The translations under genes and the position numbers were made by a program. Shown piece by piece: positions 1 to 11,547 of a stretch of 64,000 bases of DNA; the stretch's first letter is position 1; each line of letters begins with the position of its first letter. This DNA is from Phlebopus portentosus (lineage: Eukaryota > Basidiomycota > Agaricomycetes > Boletales > Boletinellaceae). The DNA is taken from NCBI GenBank assembly GCA_037892935.1, contig JAYXKI010000006.1, positions 558,001 to 622,000 on the forward strand, in the 5' to 3' direction. Below the pieces are notes generated by a model that ran no database searches, had not been told where the DNA came from, and was given only the letters and a program-made list of their open reading frames with translations.

Positions 1-1603
1 ACGGGCACGCGTCAGATCACGTGTTCGTGAGGACTGCGCAAACGCGCCGAATCAAAACTTGATGATGCTGGCGCGAGAGGAAATACCGGTTGGACCGGGA
101 AATGCGAGGGGAAGAACTCTTGCCCCATCTCTTTCCCTCTTATCATCATCTGTTCCTCCTCTCAACCACCTCTGCTCTCTGGCGCCAATCTGCTCGATCC
201 TCTCTATTCGCTCGTTGTATTTCTATTATAGTCATGATGATGCTCACCATCGCTGTTGCTGCTTTCGGACGCCACTCCGGACCCGAGTCAGCCGTGGGCG
301 CTGAGCGCAACAAGCGTTCCTTGTCGCCTAAGCATGCGACGCGTTATAAGAGTGACCCACTGAACTGTTGATGTCTCCGAGCCTTCCACCACCCGTGTAA
401 CCCCTCCCTTGCTCTCCTGACTTGACCACTCGAACCCTTCGGTCATATGTTACTGTACTAATCAGTTATTCTGATGGCTACATACCATGCCTTCTGGGCA
501 TGCAAAACTCTGGCTTTCGCCTTTAGGAATGGAGTTCATAAAGCCAACGAATGACTGTCGAAAGAACACACCAAGGTTCGACGCATTCAAGGGCCATTGA
601 GAGACATCCGTAATATGGATGCCGTGATTGCCCCGATCGACAGTTGACTCGTAGTTCACGATTTACTTAGGCATTCGAATGTCGGTCGTCTCTTGTGCTC
701 TGCCTCAGTATTTTCCGTGAAGTTTGAAAGTCGAAGGCGGCATTCTCTTGGTCGCAGTTTGCGCACCGGAGCCTTTTATTGTATGTCATATGTGACCCAT
801 TTTTGTATGTAATATTATCTACGCTGCTGCATTTAGGTGAGTTTTCTCGTGAGGCTTTTTTCGTTCTGCTTTTGTGCCTGACTTCGAATGTAGATCTGAT
901 GACGAGCTTCATTCAACGAAGATCCAATAGAGGCGTTTCAAATGCTACGAAACTCCGACCGAGAGGCTCCTCCTATGACCTTACAATACAATGCGATCGC
1001 AACGTATTTAACGCATCTGGATCATTCTGTTATAGGCTTTGTCTGCTGGTCATGGTTACGCCTTTTGCTTCTTGACAGACAGCCTTCCCTTCATCTATCA
1101 GCGCCAAGGCCATTTCATAAAGTCCATTCTGTCCAGCGGACGAAGTAACGAAATCCGGTAAAAAATTTGAACGAGGCAACGTATCGGGATGGATGCTGTA
1201 TTCGTTTCGTTTTTTTTCATTTGAGGATGTCCGCTAGCGGTCGAGATAGGGGCCGACATTCCCAATCCCAGCATTTCTTCACGAAACCTCATTCGCAATT
1301 TGGCCAATCATATGCGTTGCAGCGGAAAGCTGCGTCAGAAGTCGATGGCAACCTGCAGACCACTGCATGAAGGCTGATCTAGGTATATTAACAGGTAATT
1401 CTTCAGTCGCTAGACAAATACCAACGAATACATTGAATAAGGTAATAAATTTCACTGTTTACAGCATTCCGCTACGAAGTCAGATAAATGGTCTTAGCGA
1501 AATGGGAGAAAATAAGAATATCGTCGTGAGTAATAATTAATCTTCGCTTTTGTATTCCATTCGATTGTCTCTAAGCTGATGAAATTAATAGTCCACCATG
1601 CCA
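1..1603. other. intergenic, no gene seen
   Basis: No open frame here has coding character. The first 370 bases are pyrimidine-rich and contain two overlapping short frames of about 80-90 codons with no recognisable family. The rest is AT-richer with only short frames. The right part (about 1380-1603) is probably the 3' flank of the minus-strand transcription factor gene that ends at 1604. Confidence 0.5.
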
Positions 1604-4600
1604 TCATACAAGCAGGATCTCGACTCCAAAGTCGTGACGCATGATGTCGTACCAATCGACTACTCCGCCTTGCGAGTCCCGAACGGCCCACACCCGTTCC
1701 ATAAGGATACGTACACTTCGCACGTTTCCAATCGCTTCGTCCATAGAACAAAGACGAGAGCGGATGAACTGGCGCTGTTCGAGCAGGTCTGTCATACAAC
1801 CGGCAAGAGCAAGAGGAAGAGCAAACATGCGATCAACCGGGACATCGGTCAGGTTCGCGAGATCGCTAACGATGGCTGTTACGGCATTGCTTATTTCCGG
1901 GTTGCCTAGATGGTTCGGAATTAGCGATGGAGAAGTGTCGGAGGGGACGGAAGCCATACTCGGACTGGGATCATTGATGACCGAGGCGAGATAGAGGGTC
2001 GCAGTATGAAGGAAGACTTTGCCAACACGTTGGTATATGTCACTTGGATATTTTCTATCAGGTAAGTTTCCATCATGAACTGTTCCAAACACACGCGGCC
2101 CGGAGGCGCCCAAGCCGGAGGTTCCACGTTCTCCAGCGATCAACGGATCAAAAGAACTCGTAGAAGCTGATGCAACGGACGAACGCGATGCCCCTATCGC
2201 GTCCGAGACGGGTGACACAGTGCCTCCCTGACCGACTTGCGATCCCGACATCGCTGGCGAGGAACCACTGTGTTCCCCAGGCGGACGCGTCGGGTGCATC
2301 TGCGCAGTCTCAGCGCTTGCTGTCGGTGCGGCGCCTTCAGCGATGCTGCTCACCAGGAGTCGGTTCTCAATCGCAACGCCGCGACGGAGAAGCTCCCGGT
2401 TCGACAAAGTCCCGATCTGTCGTTCTTGCGCCTTCCACTGCGCGAGCGCGGCTGTCTCTGCCAGGATGAGAAGCACATCTTCGGGACAGCCCATAAAGTG
2501 GCTCATATTTGTAATTTCAGCAGTCTGACCACTGGCCTCACGTGAGATCAAGCTGCCGAACAGTCGGCGACATGTCTCGAGGAAGCGTGGTGAATGCTGT
2601 TGAGAGATCGCCGCGAAGACGTCGTACCACTAAGGGATCGGCGTCAGCGAGAAGCACCACACTGTCAGATGAATGATCGGCAGGGCCAGCAAGGGGTTCG
2701 AGATCGACACGAGAAATAGGCTACTCACTATAATCATCTTCGCTGCGAGCTGTTCAGCTTCGCCCATCAATGCCAGCGCCTCTTTGGGCGCTTCATTTTC
2801 CGGTGCACAGAGGGCCGTCTGGGACAGCCAATTGCGCGCCATGTTGAGATGTATCTGCCAATCACCCGTGCCTCCCTGAAGCGAGAAGTATGCGACGAGG
2901 TGCAGCGATGCCAGAGCATCGGACGCGGAATAGCCAGCGCTTGACGCCGCTGCACCTATGTCAGACGCATGTGTTGTGGTGTTGGCCAGCTGCAGGCATG
3001 CTCGATTGAAGAATTGCTGCGCGGTCGATTGCTGTGGGTCAGCATCTGGCGGATCAAGAAGGCGTGCAACGCGGATCGTCTTGTTGTGTTTCGCTGCAAG
3101 TGCGCATGACGCATTGACAAGCGCTCCGTACGGTTCGCGGGCAAACAACTGCACAGAAAGCAAAAGGCAGAAAACAAATAGAGGTTATATTCAATGCTCG
3201 AAGCGCTCATTCACATTATCTGTTTTAGGGACTGTACATACGTTCTGCAAAACACCCCGTGCTCTTCCAGATGCAAATGAATATTGCATCGGCATGACGC
3301 TATCGAAGTAGTATTGAACGTGGGGATCAACAAGGGCAGGGTCGGTCAATGGGTCGGAATATCCTGCTGCCGGCGTGGAGTTGGACCTGCTCGGTTCCGA
3401 TGCAGACGCAGATGCTGAGGCAGAAGGAGAGCGGCTTGAGGGAGCCGCGTACGTACCACCTCCTGCGAACAGTAATGATTCGTCACCGGAGATCATTGAC
3501 GGGGAGCCGCTGACTCCTGCGACGCCAGTAATCGTGTTCATACCTGGAACAGCAAGACCACGCATTGCCGGGGATATATTTGTCACGTCGCTACCTGACC
3601 TAAAGGTGCCGAAGACATCGTTAGAATAATCAGTGGCCGATGAGGACGGGCCCTGCATTGAAGTTGAACCGACGAACGGGCCTGCAAGCCCTGTAAAGTA
3701 GGGGGAGTTTCCGTGGGAAGGAGATGAGTCGCCTGTAAAGTAAACGGTACGTTAGTTTCCGCTAAACTTCATCAAAATAGCATCCTAATGATGGACAACG
3801 GAACTAGCAGACGTGAAACAGAACGCGAGGAATCAAATAAATCAAGATGAATCCGTAGGCAATAGGGAAAATCATATCAGATAGGAGATTCGATGGCCGC
3901 AAGATATGCGTATCCGTTCTCGTGTTCCTATTATGATTCGTCCGCCGCAGCCTTTGAGACGAAACGGAACATTATACACGCTTAACCAAGCACCGATGAT
4001 GTCTTAGCACCAACAGGTGACACGTTATGACGGAGGTTAGGTGCGACCGCTGTGGGAATAATGGAGATAAGGCTGCCGATGACAGGATGACCTCTGCGAC
4101 AAGACATTGCAGATGAAATTCGGCAAAGAAGACATCTTCGATCGCAGTAGAAGGATGGGGAGCATCAGAAGGGCACTTTCTCACTCTTCCTGAGCCATCA
4201 CGTACGAACAGCCTCGCCTCAATGTTTCGGCTAAACACCCGTGCGTCCACATGTTCGGCGAGATCGAGACCCAAAAGGGCAAGAGGTCGACTGGAGGCGT
4301 TCAGGGTCGCAAAGGCACGAAGCTGTGGTGCGGGAAAGGGAAGCGACGGGGATAAAACAAGGTAAAACGTAACGGGCAGCAAAATGGAGGAAGACGAGCC
4401 CTGGACCTGTGAACGGAACAGAAAATGCGGAGATTCGTCAAAGGAAACTGGGGGAAGCTTTGCAGAAGGTTGAATAAGGCGAAGTGATGGTGATACCACC
4501 GGCCTTTATCAAGACACCGAAAGCAATACACCCGAAAAGGAAAGGCAAGAATGGTGGGAAAATGACTATCGCAGATCGGGGGCTGTCTCCTGCCGCGACG

Positions 4601-6849
4601 TGACGCCTCCAAGCCGACAACTCTATGGCAGAGGCAGACTAGTCCTGCTACAAATGGCCCGACTGGAGCGGAGGGTGCAGCAGCTGTCGGTGAATAGACA
4701 ACCGACTGTGACAGGAGCAAAGGGATGCTCAGGGACAGCCTGCTCGCCAGACGGGCTCTGATCGAATGCGATGCTGTGCGGTGCGACGCGATGCGGTCAA
4801 TGAGGACCACTAGAGAGTTGATCAGAATTTACAACTAGGCAATGCTGGTCGAGTCCCGATGACAACCTCCGCGATGTAATTATGTCGAAAGAAGGCATCA
4901 GGGTAGGGTTGCCGCGTCGTGAGAATCCGAACGAAGACACTGGTGCGATGAAATGATCGTGAAATGATCGAATCATGGAACCGTAATATTCTCGAAGAAA
5001 TGTGCCGATACCAGAAGTTAAAGCCAAAGCAATCTCAATCTGGAATCGGAGCCCAAAGCCCGCACTAGAATGCAGAGTTTTCCCGCGTTTGGGGTTGGGG
5101 GCAAAGGGTCCCGCAGAGAGATAGCAGGTGGATTCGTTGTAACGCTGCCAACGCAACGAGATGCGGCGAGAAAGGCTTTGATCCAAGAGGCACGGGGAAT
5201 GCGGTCCAGAATATCAAAGAGCCAAACAGACAGATATATCCAGAGAAAATGCGACCGAATTCGAGGAACCAAAAGGGAAAAAAAAGAGAAAAAAATAGGG
5301 TAATTCAATCTTACCTGCGAGAGATGGGGAGCTCGTGTAAACTTGACTGTGGCGCCTCCTCTCCAGCTGTTGAGTGTTTCGCTGGTGCTGAGGAGACACT
5401 CCAAAGCTGAGACGTCGGTTAATATGCTGCTGCTGGTGCTGATCATGTTCGAACTGGCTAGGAATGCCGAGATAATCGAACTCTCCTGCGCCCGTAACCG
5501 CGGACGCCTGCGGAATATTCGACACTTGCTGCGCCGAAAGGTGGGGTGACGGGAAGCCCTGCAATGCGCGAGGAGAAGGATAAGGGCCATACCGCACGCT
5601 CTGAGACTGCGCATGATGTTGCTGGTGCTGCGCATATTGTTGCTGGTTAACCTCGAACGGCATGCTACTGTCAAGCATCGGGCCGCCCATTGTACCGAAG
5701 GCACCCATAGGATTTATGGATCCCATTCCACCGAGTCCTCCAAACGCGGCAGGCCCAGACATTGAACGGTGAGCTGGATGCGGCTGTCCATAAGCTGAAG
5801 AACCGGAGGGTGTAGAGGTGCCAGAAGGAAGTGTCGAGGCTCGCGACGCATTGCTCTGAGTAAGGCGGGGCTGGCCACGGACCATTCCCGCCTTAATGAG
5901 CTTTTCCTTAATGCCTGCCTTGTACGCTTCTACAGCTTGCTTGTCCTAAATTGTCAAAATAAAAGCGCGTCAGCTCTGTATCATCAAACAAGACCTGGAC
6001 ATTACAGCATGACTACAGAGACATAATGTGAAGGCAGTACAAAATTCGAACGACGAGCGCAGCAACGTAGTGCGAATAAACGCGCGTAGAGGAAAGAATG
6101 CTAAAAATAGGCACTTGGATGAGACTTACGCGCATCCATGCAGGGCGTTTGGGGCCCCATCCTAGGCAGTCAATGCGGAGGCGGATGCATGTCTGGCAGG
6201 AATTGTCGGTACGTTGTTCGTCACATTTCTGAAGAGTTATGTTTGTCAGAACCGTCAGGGTCGACGGAATGTATACGGATGGCGATTACTAATTTTCTTA
6301 CCTTTCGACGTATGCGACACGTCCTGGTGTTTTAGAATACACGCGTCAGCAAACTCGGGAAGGGAAGGGAAGAAACGGAACGACATACCAGCAACCACCC
6401 TTGCCAGTGTTCTGCTGGTTGGGCTGAGGGATATTCTGCTGCTGGTCCATAGCTAGAACAACCAATGGGTGACGAATAGTATTGTTGTCTTCAGATTTAG
6501 ACTCTGGAGGGAACGCTTCTTGTTCTGGCGCGCACAGGTCACTATCGCTCTCGCCCTCGCTCTCCTTTGGTCCAAGCGAGAGAGACTGGATGTTAGGAGA
6601 TGGCGTTGGATGCGGAGACACGCTCGATGCGGCGTCGAAGATAGGAGGAGTGCGTGGGGAGGGACTATCCTCTGAGGAACTAACGCTATGATCACTGTTG
6701 ATGTATGGGGTCTGAAGCATACCGCCGCGAGGAGCGGCAGGGACTCGAACGGGGTCTGTAGATGTAGCAGGAAAAGAGTCAGAGAATATATTGAGATCCT
6801 TGTGTTTGTTGTGGAGAGGATGTGGTGCCGATGTTTGAGGCTCACACAT
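1604..6849 (-). CDS. Zn(II)2Cys6 fungal transcription factor (paralogue B)
   Basis: A regulator with an N-terminal DNA-binding cluster and a C-terminal fungal-specific TF domain. Seven exons splice in phase: 6849-6389, 6323-6302, 6228-6130, 5945-5315, 3732-3242, 3148-2729 and 2629-1604, about 1,049 residues. The Zn cluster follows a ~150-residue Ser/Pro-rich N-terminus and reads CWTCRIRRKKCDEQ then CQTCIRLRIDC, six cysteines in the usual spacing. Exon 2 is only 22 bases and encodes part of the cluster. After the cluster come a short basic segment, a Gln/His-rich linker, then the helical TF domain (HVQYYFDSVMPMQY to the end, MRHDFGVEILLV). The gene lies just downstream of a paralogue on the same strand that shares its C-terminal ILLV end and several intron positions. 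The 1.58-kb intron between DNA-binding and TF halves is unusual. DNA targets cannot be inferred. Confidence 0.85.
3733..5314 (-). other. 1.58-kb intron of transcription factor B
   Basis: Donor GTAAGA after codon GCA G, acceptor TTTACAG before GC GAC; phase 1. The paralogue has a phase-1 intron at the equivalent place (9351-9044), but only 308 bases long. Read on the minus strand, the interior is pyrimidine-rich with several short frames but no recognisable protein. It could hold an internal promoter, an unrecognised non-coding transcript, or a decayed insertion. Typical introns elsewhere in the window are about 50-80 bases. Confidence 0.7.
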
Positions 6850-7286
6850 TATGAGACTCTGGAAGATAGGATGGAGAAGGAAGGAGGTTAAGATGGACCG
6901 AGCTGTGTCTTGTTATAAGAAGAAGAAGAGGAAAGAGGGAAATGGGAACTGGCGGGGGCGTGACCGAGTCGGGATTCAGAATAAATTCGAGATCTCGAGA
7001 TCCACAGATGTATATTATATATATATATATAGCAATCTTATATGCACTCGGTCCATGAAATTTAGCGTTCCCATCAATGGCAGCACCACGCTTCCGTCAA
7101 CCATCAGGCACTCGCTTGGTAATCTCCGTCTTCACAGGATTGCGTAAGTCCATTCCCATCAAACCTAATATATCATTACACTTACTTTACAAGTACAGCT
7201 CTCAGGCATAACATACCCAGAGCATTACTCAAGCGAAACACACAGCTCAATACCAAGAAAACCAATTCGAAATATCATAATCTGAC

Positions 7287-10200
7287 TCAGACAAGCAAAA
7301 TAGGCATCCCTCCCCCACGCTCGCGTAAGACATCCCGCCAGCTGACATTTCCCGCGACCTCTTCGGTCCGCCTCCCGCCCCTTCGCTTGGCATCCCGACG
7401 CTCCCACACGGTCTCCATCACCGCCACGACGGATCCGCAATTACCCGCCCCGCCCTCGCCCTCGAGGAACTCCTTCACCGTCGCGCGTTCCGTCGCGACG
7501 TCGGTCATGCAACCTGCAAGACACAGCGGGAACACCACACTTCGCACAACAGAGCATCGCAACGATTTGGGCTCGGGCGGAACGCGTTTCAGCGCGTCAA
7601 TCGTGTCGCGCGCACCATCACGGATTTCCTTCACTCCAGGGTTATCCCCACTCAAGACAGTATGAAGGTAAAGTCGTGCGGAGGCGCGGAAGATGTCCGC
7701 TGTCAATCGTCTACGATTTTTGAGCGAATCAGCACCCAGTGCCGGTCCATCTCGGAAAACGCTCGCTTCAGCTTCGGCAAGTGCTCGTAAGCAATGGTCC
7801 TCGATCTTGGACTTCCGTTCTTGAAGCTCGACGAAACTCAGAGTCTGATTCTTGGTCTGTTCTTCTTTCCAAGCTGCCAACGCCGAGATCTCCGCCAGGG
7901 CAAGGAACGTTAGGTTGTCGCAGCCCATGACTTCAAGCATCGAAAATTCCGCTTCCGTGCGAGTCGCTTGACCATCGGCCTCAACGATTCTCGCACTGTC
8001 GGCAAAGAGCACTTGATAAACTTCAAGGAATTTGGGTTTCCGGACCATCGTGACGCTCGCGAGTACTTCGAACCACATTGTCGTGCGTATAATGAAGCTC
8101 ATGAGCTCATTCTCACGCTTCATCTTCGTAAGCTCTTCGAGTAAGTACGCATCGCCTGCAAGGTGTCGGAAGCGCTTGAATACCATGTCGACCCACGTGC
8201 AAGCAACGTCAAGGAAGAAATCCCATCCTCCGACTCCTCCTGCAAACAAGAATGAGCTGATGCACTGCAGACCAGCCATTGCTTCAGCTTCTGTCAACCT
8301 CTCCGGGCCTGTCTGTCTAAGAACCAGTTGCGTAAGGTCATAATAAGTATTGCCATCGTCGCCTTCCGGGACATTAGGTATATCCGTTGCCAGAAGAAGC
8401 GGGATACGGCGGGACGGGCTTGGCGGCGTTCTTCCGCGTAGCTGAATACTTCCCTCGCGCATGCGACGTATGTGCACACTCGCAACGGAGCAAATAGCAT
8501 TTCGTACTGCATCGTTTGAGAACGCAAGGCCACGAAGAAGATCGGCGACACGTTCTTCCCAGAAGAAGTACTGGACAGGGCGAACGTGGCGGAGATAATG
8601 TTCCACTAAAGAGCGGTCTGCGCGATCGGCGAACAGTGGGTCTATTAGCGCTGGCTGAAGAACCTGAAGAGGCGCCATATCCTGGTAGATTCTTTGCTGT
8701 TCCTCTTGTGACAGTCCATAGAAGCCTACTTCCGTGACAGACGCCGTTGGATAATAAGGTATCATCGATCCTTCGTCGACGCCGCCCACCGCCATACTGG
8801 TCACGGGCGCTTGTTGGGCGCTAAAGGCATCCACTTCATTCATAGCCAGATCCATTTCGTAATTCGTGAAATTATATGATGCACCTAACGAGCTTTGCAC
8901 GCTCGGAGGTGGTAGATCGTTCCTTGGCACTGCAGGTGTATTTGGGAAACCGTTAGGCGGCCATCCGTAAGTTGCCTGATGTTGATGCATTGCGTGCTCT
9001 TGGGACTGGTGAGTTGCTGATCGCACAGTGTCATCCCCTGCCCCTACAACGAACATATAGAAAAATAACAAATTAAAGATAAAAAGCAATGACAGCAAAT
9101 TCAAGGCATCAAGACAAGAGAATGCGCACGCGCGGTATAAGATACCAGATGCAAGATCGAGGGCGACGATAATAAGAGCGACAAGTCGATAAGAATGTGC
9201 GGGGTTAGGGGACATTTTAGCGATAGCGACGGCGAGTCCGTATTTCGATCCAATCCAGTCGGGTGACCCGCCAATATACAGTACAATATAAAAAATGGGG
9301 AAGACTACATGAGCAATCTCTACATGCTTGAGTATAAGCCCTGACTCTTACATGAACTGCTTGGCGCCGTCTGATTGGGACCAAAAGCATTACTATGGCC
9401 GTAGCCGTGATCAGTCTGACCGCTCGCGATCCCAGCATGTCCAACACCACCGGGGCGCATGTGCCCGGAGTTCATTGAGAATTCCTCCGTAACATGATGT
9501 CCAGTGCTGACATACCCAGGACCTGCGCCCTGAGCGGAATGGGAGGTATATGCACCAATCATGGGGTCGGCAGGCCGGGAAGGCTTGGGCGAGTCGGGGG
9601 ACAGCTGAGGAATGTGATGTGTGTACGGTGAGTCGACTGTGATAACACGAGCGGCATACGTTGGGTGATCACGCATGCCCATGGAAGTGGACGCAGTGAA
9701 GTCGTGAAATGCATGGGTAATAGACGAGCGCGAGTTGTATGCATAATTATTCGCATAATCATTAGTATGAACACGGGTATCCATAGGGTACGACGACAAT
9801 GTCGCGGGCGATTCATTTAGAATAGAGCCAGAATCATTGTTGGTAAAGGTGTTGGAAGATGTAGCGGCGTAGCCAGCATCAATTGAAGATCGCGGGCGCA
9901 GCACATCAGTAATACCATTGGGATTATGCACGTATGTGTTTGAGTCATGCGCAGTATAGTTGTTACCATTGTTGAACCCGTCAACATCCGATTCGATTTT
10001 CACGCGGATGCCGGTGGAAGTGTAAGTATCAGTGTTATTGTTCGTTCCGGAGCCAGAAGAATGTTGCCGAGATTCCCGGTAGATATCCATGACATCGGTG
10101 CCAGACCCGAATGTGCCAGCATCCAGGCAAGGCGACAGTAAGGGAGCATCAGATGCAGGCGTGGGCAGGGATAACGGTGTAGATGAGAATGCGGACATAG

Positions 10201-11547
10201 GGAAGGGCCAGTCGAGGCCATCGGAAGGTTTTATATCATTCGCGGGAAGTGTGGGAAGCACGGGTTGAGGAGTATATGGCGTGAAAGGTGTGTTGCGGGA
10301 TGCCATAGGAGGTGATGAGGAAGTGGAAGACGTAGATCCCAGTTGCGGTGAAGACAAGTACATCGTGTTTGAGATAAGGTTCGCGTTAGTTGATGTTGTA
10401 TGAGGGTACAAAGTCGGGCGAGAAGCACGAGCAGAGAAAGAAGACGCCATTAAGAAGTGTGACGGGACAGAAGAAGGCGTCGGCGGAGCGTGAGATTGTG
10501 TCACCGTATTCATAGACGGAGCAGAGATCGCGACCATAGAATATCCACGCGCAAAGGGAAGAGTTTCAGAGGTACGAGGTTCGCGGCCTAGTAAATCAGC
10601 TGTTCGACGGCATCTCAAATGGGCAAGAAGTGACCTACGCGTGTGGTTGTTGGTGTTTGATGGCCCATTTCCATTGGTAATTATAAGTGGGCCCATTGAC
10701 ATCAGACCGAGTCCGGAAGTGGCCTCGCCGAAATTATTTCCGTATTCCGAATGACGAGCTGTTCGCGTTGACTGCGATTGAATCGGGGTGGGCCTGCCGT
10801 TCGAGAGATCGAGGATACCTGTACCATGTCCGCCTCGATGTATTCCGGATGTGTCCAATGAATGATCATGATGGTCTTGCGGATGAACATGACTAGGAGG
10901 AAATGTTCGATCACCTGCAAAGTGACTATGATGCGCCCGAGAGTTTGGCGGAGAGTTCGGTGATGCGCTGCGATCGTCAGGGGTAAGTGTTGACGTCGCT
11001 GAGAGAGGCGTGCTGAGGCTATTCGTTCCAGGACCCGCCGCTGACTGAGAAAGTGGGAGAGAAGAGCTAGATGGCGACATCGCGTCTGCACTTCCGGATG
11101 GGTCTTGGGTAGGGGTCAAAGGCCCGACGGAACGCAGGTTGGCAGTGCCAGAGTGACCTTTTATCATTCCGTTCTGTGCGAGGAAGGTCTTGATTTTCTC
11201 GCGTATCTCCGCGACGCTATTCCCCTCCTGTGTGAAACACTGATGAGACGCATACAAGGAATACATATGCAAAAGGACATACGCGCATCCAATCAGGACG
11301 CTTTGCGCCAAATCCGAGGCATTGGAGACGCAAACGCTCGCACGTTTGGCAGGAGCCTTCGTTGTTCATCTTCTCGTCGCATTTCTATCGCGCGTCAATG
11401 AGCAAGGGGACGCGTAGATCAGTCTGCCAGTGGGTAAGAGAGCACCTTTCTTCTGATTCTGCAAGTGTAGCAGCCGCTCTTCGCGCGGACGGCACCTTTG
11501 GGCTTAGTGCCGCGTTGTTTGGCAGCGCCAGAGGAGCCTGCAGACAT
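7287..11547 (-). CDS. Zn(II)2Cys6 fungal transcription factor (paralogue A)
   Basis: Four exons splice in phase: 11547-11446, 11384-11283, 11227-9352 and 9043-7287, giving about 1,278 residues. The binuclear cluster is near the N-terminus (residues ~25-60): CYTCRIRRKKCDEK, then CQTCERLRLQC, followed by the LGFGAKRPDWMR and EIREKIKTFLAQ segments typical of this basidiomycete subfamily. A ~600-residue Ser/Thr/Asn/Pro-rich disordered linker precedes the TF domain (HYLRHVRPVQYFFWEERV to the terminal MPILLV). The intron in the cluster falls after RIRRK, exactly as in the downstream paralogue, so the two genes derive from one duplication. Paralogue A has almost no N-terminal extension but a much longer linker. 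The start was chosen as the only ATG close upstream of the cluster in frame. It probably acts in the nucleus; the regulon is unknown. Confidence 0.88.

Noticed and set aside
59..371. Two overlapping plus-strand frames of 80-93 codons at the window start
   Set aside because: Pyrimidine-rich, low-complexity translation, no motif and no splice partner; more like leader sequence.
4845..4865. tRNA-like B-box sequence
   Set aside because: No matching A box, acceptor stem or anticodon arm at the right spacing.
7010..7032. TA-dinucleotide run, possible repeat element
   Set aside because: Short simple-sequence run in the promoter of transcription factor B; no further structure.
9044..9351. Hydrophobic stretch joined to the N-terminus of the transcription factor A regulatory half, suggesting a membrane protein
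   Set aside because: It is translation of a T-rich intron with good GTAAGA and GTTGTAG ends; splicing joins the two halves in frame.
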